A DNA stretch of 64,000 bases from Bolinopsis microptera (Eukaryota > Ctenophora > Tentaculata > Lobata > Bolinopsidae). The stretch's first letter is position 1. The number at the start of each line of letters is the position of its first letter. This document shows, in pieces, positions 1 through 9,795 of this stretch. Position numbers and translations under genes: made by a program. The DNA is taken from the NCBI RefSeq assembly GCF_026151205.1, contig NC_087074.1:20738765-20802764 (forward strand), written 5' to 3'. The notes below the pieces were generated by a model, which worked only from the letters and a program-made list of their open reading frames with translations, was not told the DNA's origin and did not search any database.

Positions 1-2003
1 ATTCCTGTTTTTATGGACCACCTACTAAAAACAAAATGAGTTATTCTATGTGAAAAAAAACAACCACAAGAAAACAACAATTTCAAGAGGGGAGTCCAGA
101 AATTACCGATACCAACACCATATAATAAGATCGTTGTTAATTTGTCAGATAGTGCATGTTTACATTTTTTCTAAGCAGCGCGTGCCTTTTTTCGAAATAT
201 TAACCCCATATAATACAAAACTTTGCGAATTAGCGGTGGTATAATTTTCACCTATGTGATCGCACCAGTGACATTACTTTGACACATAAACTAATCAAAC
301 GACTTTAATGATTCCAGAAAATTTTACTAACTGCATTTAGCTAGTTTATAGTAAATACACACGATCGCAGAATAGAGGAGCACAATTGGGCTCTTTGTTC
401 TGCGACCGTGTTTCCTCGATGGGCCGACAGGTTTTTGTTGTGTAGTAGTGCTGGGGAAAAAACACGCTTTAACTATCAATAAGAGTAATTTTTAATTCTT
501 GACCTGAGTGCCACAGTTTCTGTGGTAAAAACAAATTTATAGTTAAACGTTATATATCGTAGAAGGGCATGATTTACTCACATCACTAAGCATCTGGATG
601 GATAATTAGCACACAAGGATAAACTGACCTTTAAACATGACCACCAGCTATACCACGTAACCATAGCTCCGAAATGAATAAATTGCTCTACATAGAAACA
701 TCTGGCCTGATCCTATCACATTGTGGTCACCAGGGGTTCGGTAAAGCCCTTACAGGCAACTGGGTCCTTTTACCAGCCACAATAAAATTGGTCATGCCAG
801 TACTGTCATAAACTGTAACCAACTATTTTACCCGGGAGAAAGCTACCTTATTCTTTGTATTTTGTCTCAAGTACTAGAGCATCTTTTTTCTTCTCTTTTT
901 TCACTGTCTCTACTTTTATGTTGCCCAGATTGTTTGGTATGACTGTATTGGATTTTCAGATATAATCTTTATCATCAGTTACTGTTCTGCAGTAAACTTT
1001 TTCAATCAATTTTTATTGTATATTGGAAACTTCAGATTGTTTGTGTATTTGGAGTCTATAGAATTTCTATGGATTTTTTAAAGAATTTTTATAGAGTTTT
1101 TATAGAATTTTTAATATATCAGGGAATTTCATTTTTATTAACCTGATTTTTAAATTTGTTAGGCTGCTGAGTTTCATACTACGATTTCTTGTAGTCATTA
1201 TCCTTTCCTTTAGCCCTCTGTTAGAAAACCTGCTAACCCTTCTTGGATATCTGCTTGTTAGGTGCATCTGCCTTATTTAGTCACGTTATATTTTACAGTT
1301 TTTATCTCCTGTTTTCTGAACAGTTTCTTGTTCCACCTCCGTCTAAGGCAAAGATGCACACTCTCGTTAATTTAAGTATCATTTACAGCTGTGCATAAGG
1401 GTTAAATTTAAATTATTTAACCTTTTGGTGCTGTATAAAAATAACATTAATTTATTATTATTATTATTATTATTTAAAAATTAGATATCTTTTGCTAAAT
1501 TTTAAATTTTAAGTCATAGAGCAATCTTCTTAATTTTAAAATTTTTAAGAATAACTTTTAAGTTAACAGGATTAACTTGTTTAATATGATTATACGACAA
1601 ATAGAAATAAATTTAAAACTATCCGTGGTTTTTTTAAATAAATTATAATCTTACCTAAATCCAAAGCCAGCTTTGTAAAATTTACTATTAGATCATAATA
1701 TATCGTCAATTCTAAATATTTACAATGCAACATTTCATTAATCTACATACAAGCGTACTCCAGCCCCTGCACGCATCCGTTCTTATGCGGCGCGGCTTTC
1801 TAATAAATATCGTGTCAATGTGTACGTCTAAATGTTCATGTTTTGTGTAAACCGAATCCAATTGAGATTAGTGACAAGGATAAGGACCCAAGTGCCTGTA
1901 CGGCTTTTTCGGACCCCTGTGGACCACTACTCTTGAAATCGCTCTACAACTATTGAACATTTATAACTGTTATATAATATATAACGTCATTTGACAATTA
2001 TTA
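1..2003. other. AT-rich intergenic DNA
   Basis: I see no gene here. The stretch is AT-rich with short homopolymer runs, a (TTA)n microsatellite near 1449-1472 and a T-rich stretch near 1070-1130. The 64-codon open frame at 50-244 has no coding signature, recognisable motif or splice context. Confidence 0.6.
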
Positions 2004-2010
2004 TCACTAG

Positions 2011-2360
2011 CAGGAACCCGTCTAACCCTTAAGTGGTGTCAAGACTCAAGAGACTAAAACAATTATTACCTATTTAATTCGCGTTTTTGACACCACTTGG
2101 GGGTCCAAATTTTGGGTTTTAAAACTCCTATTTCTTGGCCAATTTTTTATTTTTTCATGCTGATTTGAAGGCCATTAAAGCATTTGACCCAGTCATTTGA
2201 CCCCCTTTTTTTTTTTTTTTGACCCAGTCAAAAAGTTTCAGTTGTATATATTTTACGGTTTTTGCAGAAAGTCGTGTTAAAGTTGATGCCGTGGTGTCAG
2301 TAAAATGGCACGGATAAATATATATATATATCGTCTCGCTTTATACATAGTAAGATTAAT
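2011..2360 (+). repeat. Dispersed repeat A, copy 1 (empty site for a MITE)
   Basis: About 340 bp that recurs at 43336-44450. Shared landmarks are a 'cccgtctaacc' start, the inverted pair 'aagtggtgtcaa' / 'ttgacaccactt' about 60 bp apart, 'tttttattttttcatgctga', 'acccagtcaaaaagttt' and a (TA)n tract followed by 'tcgtctcgctttata'. Copy 1 also has a T-run near 2208-2221. The internal inverted repeat suggests a foldback or MITE-like family. In copy 1 the sequence runs straight through 'ctttatacatagtaag', whereas copy 2 carries a mariner-like MITE at that point. Confidence 0.75.
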
Positions 2361-2815
2361 CTACAATCTAACTGTCTTGCTGAGGGGGAGGAGTAAACGC
2401 TTCACAAACTAAAATACTTACAACATACAAAATTTAAAACCATCGACACGGTTATAGTTAATATCAAGGGCCAATTTGGTATACCTCTATTTCGTTGTAA
2501 TATTTAGTATATCTTCACATCTTAATACTATAATGAAATACAATAGGATACATGTTTCGAGAAAGAAAGGTTGGTCCGATTATTAACAAAAGTAAACAAA
2601 AGTCCAACAGGGACTCCGTGGAGTCGAAAAAGGTACACGGCCGCTGTCTGGTGCTGCTAGGCATTTATTGATCAAGATGTTTTATTGTATTGGTTTTTTA
2701 TGATTCTATTGTTCGTGACTAATCAAGTTCTAAGTGGAGGTATAAAGTGCTGCTTAAGATACTTCGTCATCTCATGTCCAGTATAATGAATAAGATAGTA
2801 AACAATACAGTTTCA
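2360..2815. other. Intergenic DNA, nothing recognised
   Basis: Short AT-rich interval with no coding signature, tandem repeat or RNA gene that I can support. Confidence 0.45.
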
Positions 2816-2819
2816 GTAG

Positions 2820-3338
2820 TTGACCCATACATTTAAGTCCGTCATAACTAACAACCAGTTAGAAATCACAGACAATAAAGCAGTCGAGGATGCAAAAAAA
2901 GCCATTGACACACTCCTCTCTAGCTCCAGTGCTAAGATCGTCGTCTCCCTGCCCACTCCAACTCCTGGCCCATTAAGTGATCTAACAAAACAATTTGTTT
3001 CGGAAATCACCCAATTTGTCTCCACTAAAAGAAAACTAAGTGACTTAATAAGTCATTTAGTTCTCTTTTAGTGGAGACAAATTGGGTACCGGCCCCTCTT
3101 CACTGTAAACAACACTGGAAACGTTTCCGGCCGTGCCATCTCTGCTGCCGGGCCACCCCAAGACTCTCCTAACCCACTGAAGGAAGATTGACGGATGTTA
3201 CTCGTCTAAATTTCTTCGAAGTAGCGCGCGCCGCTTTCTTCTCAAATGGCCCGATGGCAAGTGCTACGGGTCGGGCCAGACCATTAACAATGGTCAAAAG
3301 GAAGACCAACTTCATGTCTCAGAGTATGGTCTAAAAAA
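2820..3338 (+). pseudogene. Coding-like relic interrupted by a palindrome
   Basis: Three consecutive stretches look protein-coding on the plus strand. 2820-3008 encodes an acidic then Pro/Ser-rich segment (contains SLPTPTPGPLSDLTKQF). 3095-3190 encodes a segment containing NNTGNVSGRAISAAGPPQ and ends in a stop. 3194-3331 continues in a shifted frame with LNFFEVARAAFFSNG and ends at TAA. The first two are in the same frame but are separated by a near-perfect palindrome that brings in stop codons. Base composition is richer in GC than the flanks. I do not recognise the family; it could be a decayed host gene or a mobile-element protein. The coding nature is my inference from composition. Confidence 0.4.
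3009..3087. repeat. 39-bp-arm palindrome with a 1-base centre
   Basis: Left arm 3009-3047 begins acccaatttgtctccact; right arm 3049-3087 is its reverse complement with only two differences (one A/C and one G/T-type) and a single base between the arms. The centre is too tight for a normal pre-miRNA loop, so a foldback insertion, a templated repair footprint or a read artefact are better explanations than a microRNA. Confidence 0.85.
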
Positions 3339-3339
3339 A

Positions 3340-5640
3340 CTTTGTGTTAATATAAAACCTTTATTGTGCCTTTATCGTGCCTTATTTAAAAAAAATAATT
3401 TAAATTTAAGTAAAACAAAATTTAAATTTTATTGCCATATTACAATGAATAATAATATCATAATAAACATACTTAAACATAAACATCAGATAATAAACTC
3501 CTAAAAATTAGATATGCTCTTGGAGGACTTCGCCGCTTCGCCGCGCCGCGCAAACTAGCATTCTTGCTTCGCATCGTCAATCGTTGCTTTGTTTCGCAGA
3601 GCAACGATAAAATACGCTTTTTACTATATCATATATATACTGCTCGAAAATTTATCTCAATCATAAATTTGTATTAAGTAAAATACAATTTTTTTAAAGT
3701 AAAATACAATTTTTATTTTCCACAGAAGAATCAATACATATTGAATTATAAATATCCGATAATTCCATTAATAATCATTAAAAGTTGCTTTGTAAAATCA
3801 AAAACGAAAAGCCGTACGCTGAACGCGCGCGGCATCTTTTCGGCAGCAATTCCTAAATTAAATCAATAATCATGTTAATATGAGTATTCAACACTACTCG
3901 ACAACAAATATTTGCCGGCCCATCGACGATTCAGTCGCCGAAACAAAAATCAAATGATTGCTTTTTCGTTTCGGGAACTGTTTGAACCCATTATTATATC
4001 CGACTAATCATACTTTATAATTTTTAAAAAACAAAGCAAAGTAAAAAGATGTTCCTCGATGGACCGGCATTCGCAACTGCGAAACGTACGACAAACACCA
4101 CCACTAGCCCTTAATTGATGTTACAGGAAGCCAAAGAGAAGACGACCTAGTCACGGTTACCTGGGGACCTCAGGCTATTATGTTCATAAACACAACCGAA
4201 TAGAGATTAGGCGGAATGACAGGCTGAGCGCGGCCCAGTAAAGTCACGGCAGCGATTAAAGAGATAAGGAGTGAAGTTGATGAGCAAAAAGTAATCAGTT
4301 AAACAAAAAATTCAGTTAAACAAAAATTCAATTTTATGCCATTTATTACAGAGTAAACAAGTTTACAATAAATCAATTTGATATTTAAAGGAATCCTAAT
4401 TCAATGTGTAGTATGGTTGTCACTCTTTAAATAGATTAGATATAGGTTGACGGGGCAAAGGGGTGTGCGTGCTGTTCGCTATTGCTCACACCAAACGGCA
4501 ACCTAGTAAATGTTTTGTATGGACACCGGTCTCCATCACGATACAAAATTAGGATTGTAGAATTTATTGTATAACTTTTAGTGCAGTGGAGGAAGCGGTG
4601 TGGTGCATTAATAGAGTGACAGCCTACTGATTTAGAGTTGTTTTTAACTGAGCATAATGGGTATATTTTTGGACCTAAAGGCTTTACTATGGCAACTTTA
4701 AAATTGCTTCTTTTAATCATTTATTAAATATCACTTAAAAAATATATAAATCTGGAATCTGTTCACACATGGTTGAGGCTCCGGCTAATCGGTTCTCACT
4801 TCCTGACTACGAGAGTTCACAGATCTCCCCCTCCTTTTGTTAGGTCCATGGAAAGGTGAAGAAGTGAAGATTAAGGCCAGAGGGGGGGTTAAGGGGTCAA
4901 AAACATCGACCAAAATATTATTTTCTAAATCAATATAATTTTTGATGACAAAAACATTGCTGCTATTCACATATTTGTAGCTGCTTAACTTTTTTTAATA
5001 CTTGAGGTTAACCGATTTTCACAAAATTGACTATACAACATTGAGGTAAATAAAATTGAGGTTAATAATTCATTACACTCCATAATTTTTTGTTATTTCG
5101 GTCAGCAAATGTTAACTCTAAATTTGTCCTTGACTGCTAGTTTGGGTTTGGAAGGACAGGTAACAAACGGGGCAAGGACTGCGCATGCCTTAAAGCTTTT
5201 GCACACACCGAAACGCTAGTTCAGTTAGGTTTTTAGAGACAAGGCTCATATTAGGACTAGAAGAAATTTGTCAGTAGACATTAGGGGTTCTGTTTATAGT
5301 TGTTACTATAGGTTGCAGTTTGTTTTACTTAAACTTCTCAGATTAAATTTAGAAAATTCAAAAATATACATTTATTTTATTAAAACTTTCTCACGCATAC
5401 TTTACTCACAGGACAAGACTTGGAAAACAGTAGCCTAGGGAATTTAATTGAGATGTGTGTGACCAGCCGGTTATAATGTTTGGAAAATAACATTTGTGCA
5501 GTCAAAATCTTTTGTTAACTTTGGGGTTAAAATGTTAACAATTTTGGTTGATCTAGTGTTGTGGTTGTCAGGTGGGTCTGCCTGACGGATTAGAAGGCAG
5601 GGTTTCCTTGACGAATATGTGTAACCCTCATGTAAGGATA
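3340..5640. other. AT-rich intergenic DNA with repeat fragments
   Basis: No gene recognised. A GC-rich patch (3520-3600) has repeated 'gcttcg/cgccg' motifs. The segment 4150-4245 is related in reverse complement to 14340-14425 and partly to 13140-13205 (shared 'cgcgctcag' and 'taatctctat' landmarks), so it is part of a dispersed family. The open frames near 4436-4970 on the minus strand carry no motif. Confidence 0.45.
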
Positions 5641-5729
5641 TTGGAGCACGGAATTATTTCAATTGGCCACTGTGACTGAGCTATTAAAAGGCCAACGTTT
5701 CACACTGACTTTTGGCCCACCCTGTACCA
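5640..5729 (-). mobile_element. Solo right end of the mariner-like MITE
   Basis: About 90 bp matching the right end of the element at 43646-44418: 'gtgactgagctatta', then 'cacactgacttttggcc' and 'caccctgta'. I could not find the matching left inverted terminal repeat upstream, so this is a truncated copy or relic. Confidence 0.65.
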
Positions 5730-5972
5730 TTACTGAATTTATCTGTGTATATTGTTTCTATTTTATAAAAATCTCCAAGAGATTTGTTTGATTCAACACG
5801 GACAAACTTATTTTCAGTTTTAGAAATGGATCTTCATGTTAGGAATTTATTCTTAAAATATATTTTTTGAATATTTACTGTGTTATAGATTTATTAATTC
5901 TTTTTGTCTATGATTCTGTTTGATAATAATAAACTTCTTGCAGAATTAATATATTATTTAACCTCAGGAAAA
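5730..5972 (+). other. Probable 5' UTR or 5' intron of HTATSF1
   Basis: AT-rich and ending in a plausible acceptor (tattatttaacctcag) five bases before the ATG at 5973. This suggests an intron in the 5' UTR, with the upstream non-coding exon unidentified. In-frame codons upstream of 5973 (from about 5904) exist but run through this pyrimidine/AT tract and resemble no known HTATSF1 N-terminus. Confidence 0.5.
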
Positions 5973-7298
5973 ATGGCTGAGAAAGGTCTCTCAAGTGATG
6001 AATCGGACGAAGGGGAAGATAAGATAACTGTAGTGAGAGAAACAACTACAAGACCAGACATAGTTCCTCCTAAAGATGAACTTGAATACCAGTTACAGGC
6101 TGAACTCAGAGAAAAAGAAAAAATTGCAGCAGGACATTATTACTCTGATCCCAATGATGGTACATGTTATGAATGGGATGAGAGTCAGAGGGCCTGGTTT
6201 CCACGTATCACAGAAGACTTTTTGGCAGCATATCAAATGAGTTATGGTGTGACCCAAGACAACCAGTCCTCAAGTCCTGACAAGGACACCAAATCTGTGG
6301 AGTCAACTGATGTCAAGGAATCTTTACCTATTTCTGAACAGAAAGAGGACACTGTTCAAGTTGATCAAAATGAAGAAAGTGACTGTTCAAAAACTGTCGA
6401 AGAAAAATCTGTGCCAAAGAAACAGAAAAAGGAACCTGAATGGTTTCAAATGGATGCAGATAAGAACACATGGATTTATGTGTCTGGACTTCCTCTGTCG
6501 ATGAACTCTGATGAATTTCTTGCATTAGTTGGGAAGTATGGTTTAGTTATGGAGGACCCAGACACCGAGAAGAAAAGATTCAAAATGTATACCGACGACG
6601 AAGGAAACTTTAAAGGTGATGCAAAGTGCTGTTACTATAGAAAAGAGTCAATACCACTGGCAATTCAAATGTTAAACGGAACTAAGCTTCCGGGATCAAC
6701 TCATAAAGTGAAAGTTGAACAGGCGAATTTCGTTTTGAAAGGTGAATTCAACCCTAAATTAAAACCAAAGAAGAAAAACAATAAGAATAAGAAAAAGCGT
6801 AAGAAACAAGATAATATGTTAGATTGGAGGGATAGGGCTGGTGGTAATGATCTACGACCAAAACACGCCAAAATTGTCATCATGAAACACTGTTTCGATC
6901 CTAAAGAGTTTCTCGAAGATGCTTGTATGATCACTGAAATTCGAGATGACATAAAACAAGAATGTGAGAAGCTTGGACCAGTGAAAAAGGTTTTTCTGTT
7001 TGATCGACATCCTGATGGTGTAGTCTCAGTTAAATTTGATACTCACGAAGCTGCTGAGGATGCAGTCAAAGGTTTTGACAAAAGGTGGTTTGGTGGCCAG
7101 CAAATACAAGCTCACCAGTGGGATGGTGTGACCGATTATGCGATAGAAGAAACGGCTAAAGACCGTGAAGTTAGGTTAGCCAGCTGGCACAAGTTCATTG
7201 GAGATGGGGAAGTGGATGAGACTGCCCCTGCTACTCCCTCAGACAAACCTTCAGAACAATTATCAGTAAATACTGAAGATCATAATATTACAGCATAG
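5973..7298 (+). CDS. HTATSF1: HIV Tat-specific factor 1 homolog (Cus2-like splicing factor)
   Basis: Nuclear splicing and transcription-elongation factor family; the yeast homolog Cus2 assists U2 snRNP assembly. An uninterrupted frame of 441 codons starts at MAEKGLSSDESDEGE. An N-terminal signature HYYSDPNDGTCYEWD... AWFPRITEDF matches the family. RRM1 spans roughly residues 167-260 (WIYVSGLP start). A lysine-rich linker (KKKNNKNKKKRKK) follows. The C-terminal RRM (about 298-390) is a U2AF-homology motif: it has the diagnostic RXF element as RWF at residues 371-373, preceded by an acidic helix (EDACMITEIRDD). Human HTATSF1 is about 755 residues with a long acidic tail; this one ends shortly after the UHM, as in short invertebrate and yeast forms. 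No intron interrupts the coding region, which is unusual beside the multi-exon neighbours and leaves an old retrocopy possible, but there is no disabling change. Confidence 0.93.
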   Translation: MAEKGLSSDESDEGEDKITVVRETTTRPDIVPPKDELEYQLQAELREKEKIAAGHYYSDPNDGTCYEWDESQRAWFPRITEDFLAAYQMSYGVTQDNQSSSPDKDTKSVESTDVKESLPISEQKEDTVQVDQNEESDCSKTVEEKSVPKKQKKEPEWFQMDADKNTWIYVSGLPLSMNSDEFLALVGKYGLVMEDPDTEKKRFKMYTDDEGNFKGDAKCCYYRKESIPLAIQMLNGTKLPGSTHKVKVEQANFVLKGEFNPKLKPKKKNNKNKKKRKKQDNMLDWRDRAGGNDLRPKHAKIVIMKHCFDPKEFLEDACMITEIRDDIKQECEKLGPVKKVFLFDRHPDGVVSVKFDTHEAAEDAVKGFDKRWFGGQQIQAHQWDGVTDYAIEETAKDREVRLASWHKFIGDGEVDETAPATPSDKPSEQLSVNTEDHNITA

Positions 7299-7328
7299 TG
7301 ATCCTGTATAATTCAAATTCTTCTCAAT

Positions 7329-8622
7329 TTAAAGGATGAGGGGACCTTAGAATTTACTTCCAAATATTCGCGTTTAAGTCCTGTGAAAGTGTGTAGAATC
7401 AAAAAATACGCCGGACTGTGAAATCGATAATTCGTGCAATATCACGCCGCGCTCCTATTGGCTGATAGCAATTTTGGGCTGTGACGTCACTTATGTGTTA
7501 AGACCAACGTGCGCGCGCACCCTTTGCTCGTGTCAACATTTTGTTCTGTTCTGTTTTAATTACGTCGTGTTACCTTTGGCGTTTGCGAGAGCGGTATCTT
7601 TGGTTGCACTGAATTAGTCTAAGTTACGAATAATTCTCTTTAATAATAATAGTTAAATGTAACTCAGAAAGGCTTTCTTGTAGTTGTAGTAGGTATTTAT
7701 ATTTATAAATAGCTAAGATAAGTAGCATCCGATAACTAAACCACAAGCTGCTATTTTGTTTTGACTTGTTTGAAACCCGATATGGACACAATTAAAAAGA
7801 ATGTATGATGTAGTAGAAGACATTTTACCAGCTAGCCCTTGGCGCCTCTAGTCCTATCTGAGTACGCACGTGCGGTTTGACACTGTGCGTGTACCGGCCT
7901 TTAGTTGTACACTCATTTATAATTTACCGTTTTAGTTTGCTGTGACTTGAGTGTAAAGCGTAACGAATGTGGATGTGTTCGTCTGCTATGCTTGGTATAA
8001 TATTGCTTGGTGTAATAGTTGCAAATCTTGCTTACGTTATAAGTAGTGTCACATAGTGAGTTAGAACTTAAAAGCTTGGTGCTTGGTGCTTGTCCAACTG
8101 GAATGAAGACATGCATTTCATACCTACCCGATCCATTTTTATTAGGACCGTGTTGTGTTGATATGACATGTTGATATATCAACTGTGGTACGAAACAGGG
8201 AGTTGCTAGGTGTTACGTTGGGAGCTATAAATATACATAATTTACATGCCTTTCTGTGTGACTTCAATCTTATTCCAGGTGTATCTCGGCTCATGGTTAT
8301 CGTAGGATGATAATTCTTTTTTCAACCGGTCATAAAAAGTCTCCTCTCCATTGGTTATAGGCTCGTTAGTATCGTAAATTGTTAATTTATTCTTAATTAG
8401 TAATTTAGTCGGCCCGCACGCTCATTTTACCTGTATTTCTATATGCGCGGATCAGAGCAACTCACATAATTGACGTCACAGGTTCAAATTGTTTTGGCTG
8501 GATATCTCGGCGCGCGAATGAAATACAACTTTGCGGATTTCACTAAAGTGGTTTATACGATTAATGTAATAAAAGGATTTGCACGAGAAAAAAACTTTTT
8601 CTAAGGTCCCCTCATCCTTTAA
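7329..8622. mobile_element. TTAA-flanked MITE (piggyBac-like), 1.29 kb
   Basis: Inverted termini AGGATGAGGGGACCTTAGAA (from 7333) and its reverse complement (ending 8618) are flanked on both sides by TTAA (7329-7332 and 8619-8622), the target duplication typical of piggyBac-type transposition. A TA duplication with a slightly longer terminus cannot be excluded. No transposase frame is present inside, so the element is non-autonomous. It begins 30 bp after the HTATSF1 stop codon and contains an AATAAA (8569-8574), so it probably forms most of that gene's 3' UTR. Internal GC-rich patches lie near 7445-7535. Confidence 0.8.
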
Positions 8623-9128
8623 CCGTTGTGACCATGCTGTGCCAAGGAAAACTACATCGTTGTTCTGAAATTTGAACTTCAAATTCTGGTTATTGTACAA
8701 TAATGGCTTTGTGGTGCAGTTCTGTACCTGGATTTTTGAGTATTTTATAGCATGTCACGTCAGCACTATTTTGTGAACATTTCTAAGGGATGTCATAACC
8801 ATATATAAGACAGTCATTTTCCGTCTTCATTATTTGGAGTTCATCCGATGATGTTTGCTGTTTTTATAAGACCTATTTTAACTATCTAAATTGTTATATT
8901 GTATGAAAATATTTCGTTATTTGGCCAATGAGTTTCATTATAACATTTCAGTTTCACTTAAAAAGTAAAGTTTGAGAAAATTCTGTATTTATCTGGCATC
9001 TATCGTAGTTAACTTAAATTCTCAATATGCTTACCTCCATAATCCATGTACCTTATTCCTGTAGCCTGAACTGATGCAGTATTGTTTTGACTCTGCTTTG
9101 CTTATGACTTAAATATATCATTTTTTCC
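8623..9128. other. Intergenic DNA, nothing recognised
   Basis: AT-rich; no coding signature and no clear tandem repeat. It may contain the true end of the HTATSF1 transcript. Confidence 0.4.
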
Positions 9129-9129
9129 A

Positions 9130-9405
9130 TTTCACCCTTTTGTAAAAAGGCAATAGTGAAAGGTTACGAATGGAGGTTTTTGCAGAAAAACGTGGTTTTT
9201 GGAGAAGGAGATAGGTGGGTTTAAATATGTTGTCATCTGTCCTTCCTTCCGTCCGTTACCATGCAACGAAAAAGTTGTGCGTTCGCGTGAGGATTGCTTG
9301 CGGAGATGTGATGTATAGATAGCCTCTAATACGCCCAATTCGTACGTGGCACGCGTAGTGTATTGATGTGTACACGAGTATAGTTTACCTTTGCTCACAA
9401 TTTTT
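9130..9405 (-). repeat. Dispersed repeat B, copy 1
   Basis: About 270 bp that recurs in inverted orientation at 12600-12900. Shared landmarks: 'cccttttgtaaaaaggca' at one end, an internal 'ttgcagaaaaacgtgg'-like stretch, 'gttaccatgcaacgaaaaa', and 'agcaaaggtaaactatact' at the other end. The apparent shared peptides on one strand reflect repeat homology, not a gene. The two copies sit on either side of the ACADM exons. Confidence 0.75.
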
Positions 9406-9795
9406 TAAATTACAGATACAAGTTAAGTTCTACGGCAATTGAACTGAATTTCAAGTGTTTCCCGTATTTGATGCATAATTTATCAATATTATTATCATGA
9501 AGATTGAAGTGAGCTGATTGGAGCTTATACTTAAATTTATAGTAAATGTGAAATGGAAATCTAGCGTCCACCAAAACGAAACAACGGGCGCAATTCTTGT
9601 TTAAATATAGGTTGAGAGGTGAGGGGATACTTAGTTAACACGTGATCGAAATTAACCAATTAGGTTCATGCCTCACCTTGAACCCCCCCCCCCCCCCCCC
9701 CCAAGATACGCATCTATACTTGTTAGAATTTAAACACGTTGAAGTTTTACTACCTCACTTTCTAATAATAATATTCCAATTCTCACAGAAGTAGA
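9406..9795. other. ACADM upstream region with a poly-C run
   Basis: AT-rich DNA with an 18-base C run (about 9685-9702). It ends in a pyrimidine-rich acceptor (ccaattctcacag) seven bases before the ACADM ATG, so a 5' UTR intron is likely. No promoter element can be assigned. Confidence 0.45.

Noticed and set aside
3009-3087. microRNA precursor
   Set aside because: The arms meet at a one-base centre and pair almost perfectly over 39 bp, unlike an animal pre-miRNA with a terminal loop and bulges.
5904-5972. N-terminal extension of HTATSF1
   Set aside because: Upstream codons start at a non-ATG, run through an AT-rich tract with an acceptor just before the ATG at 5973, and do not resemble family N-termini.
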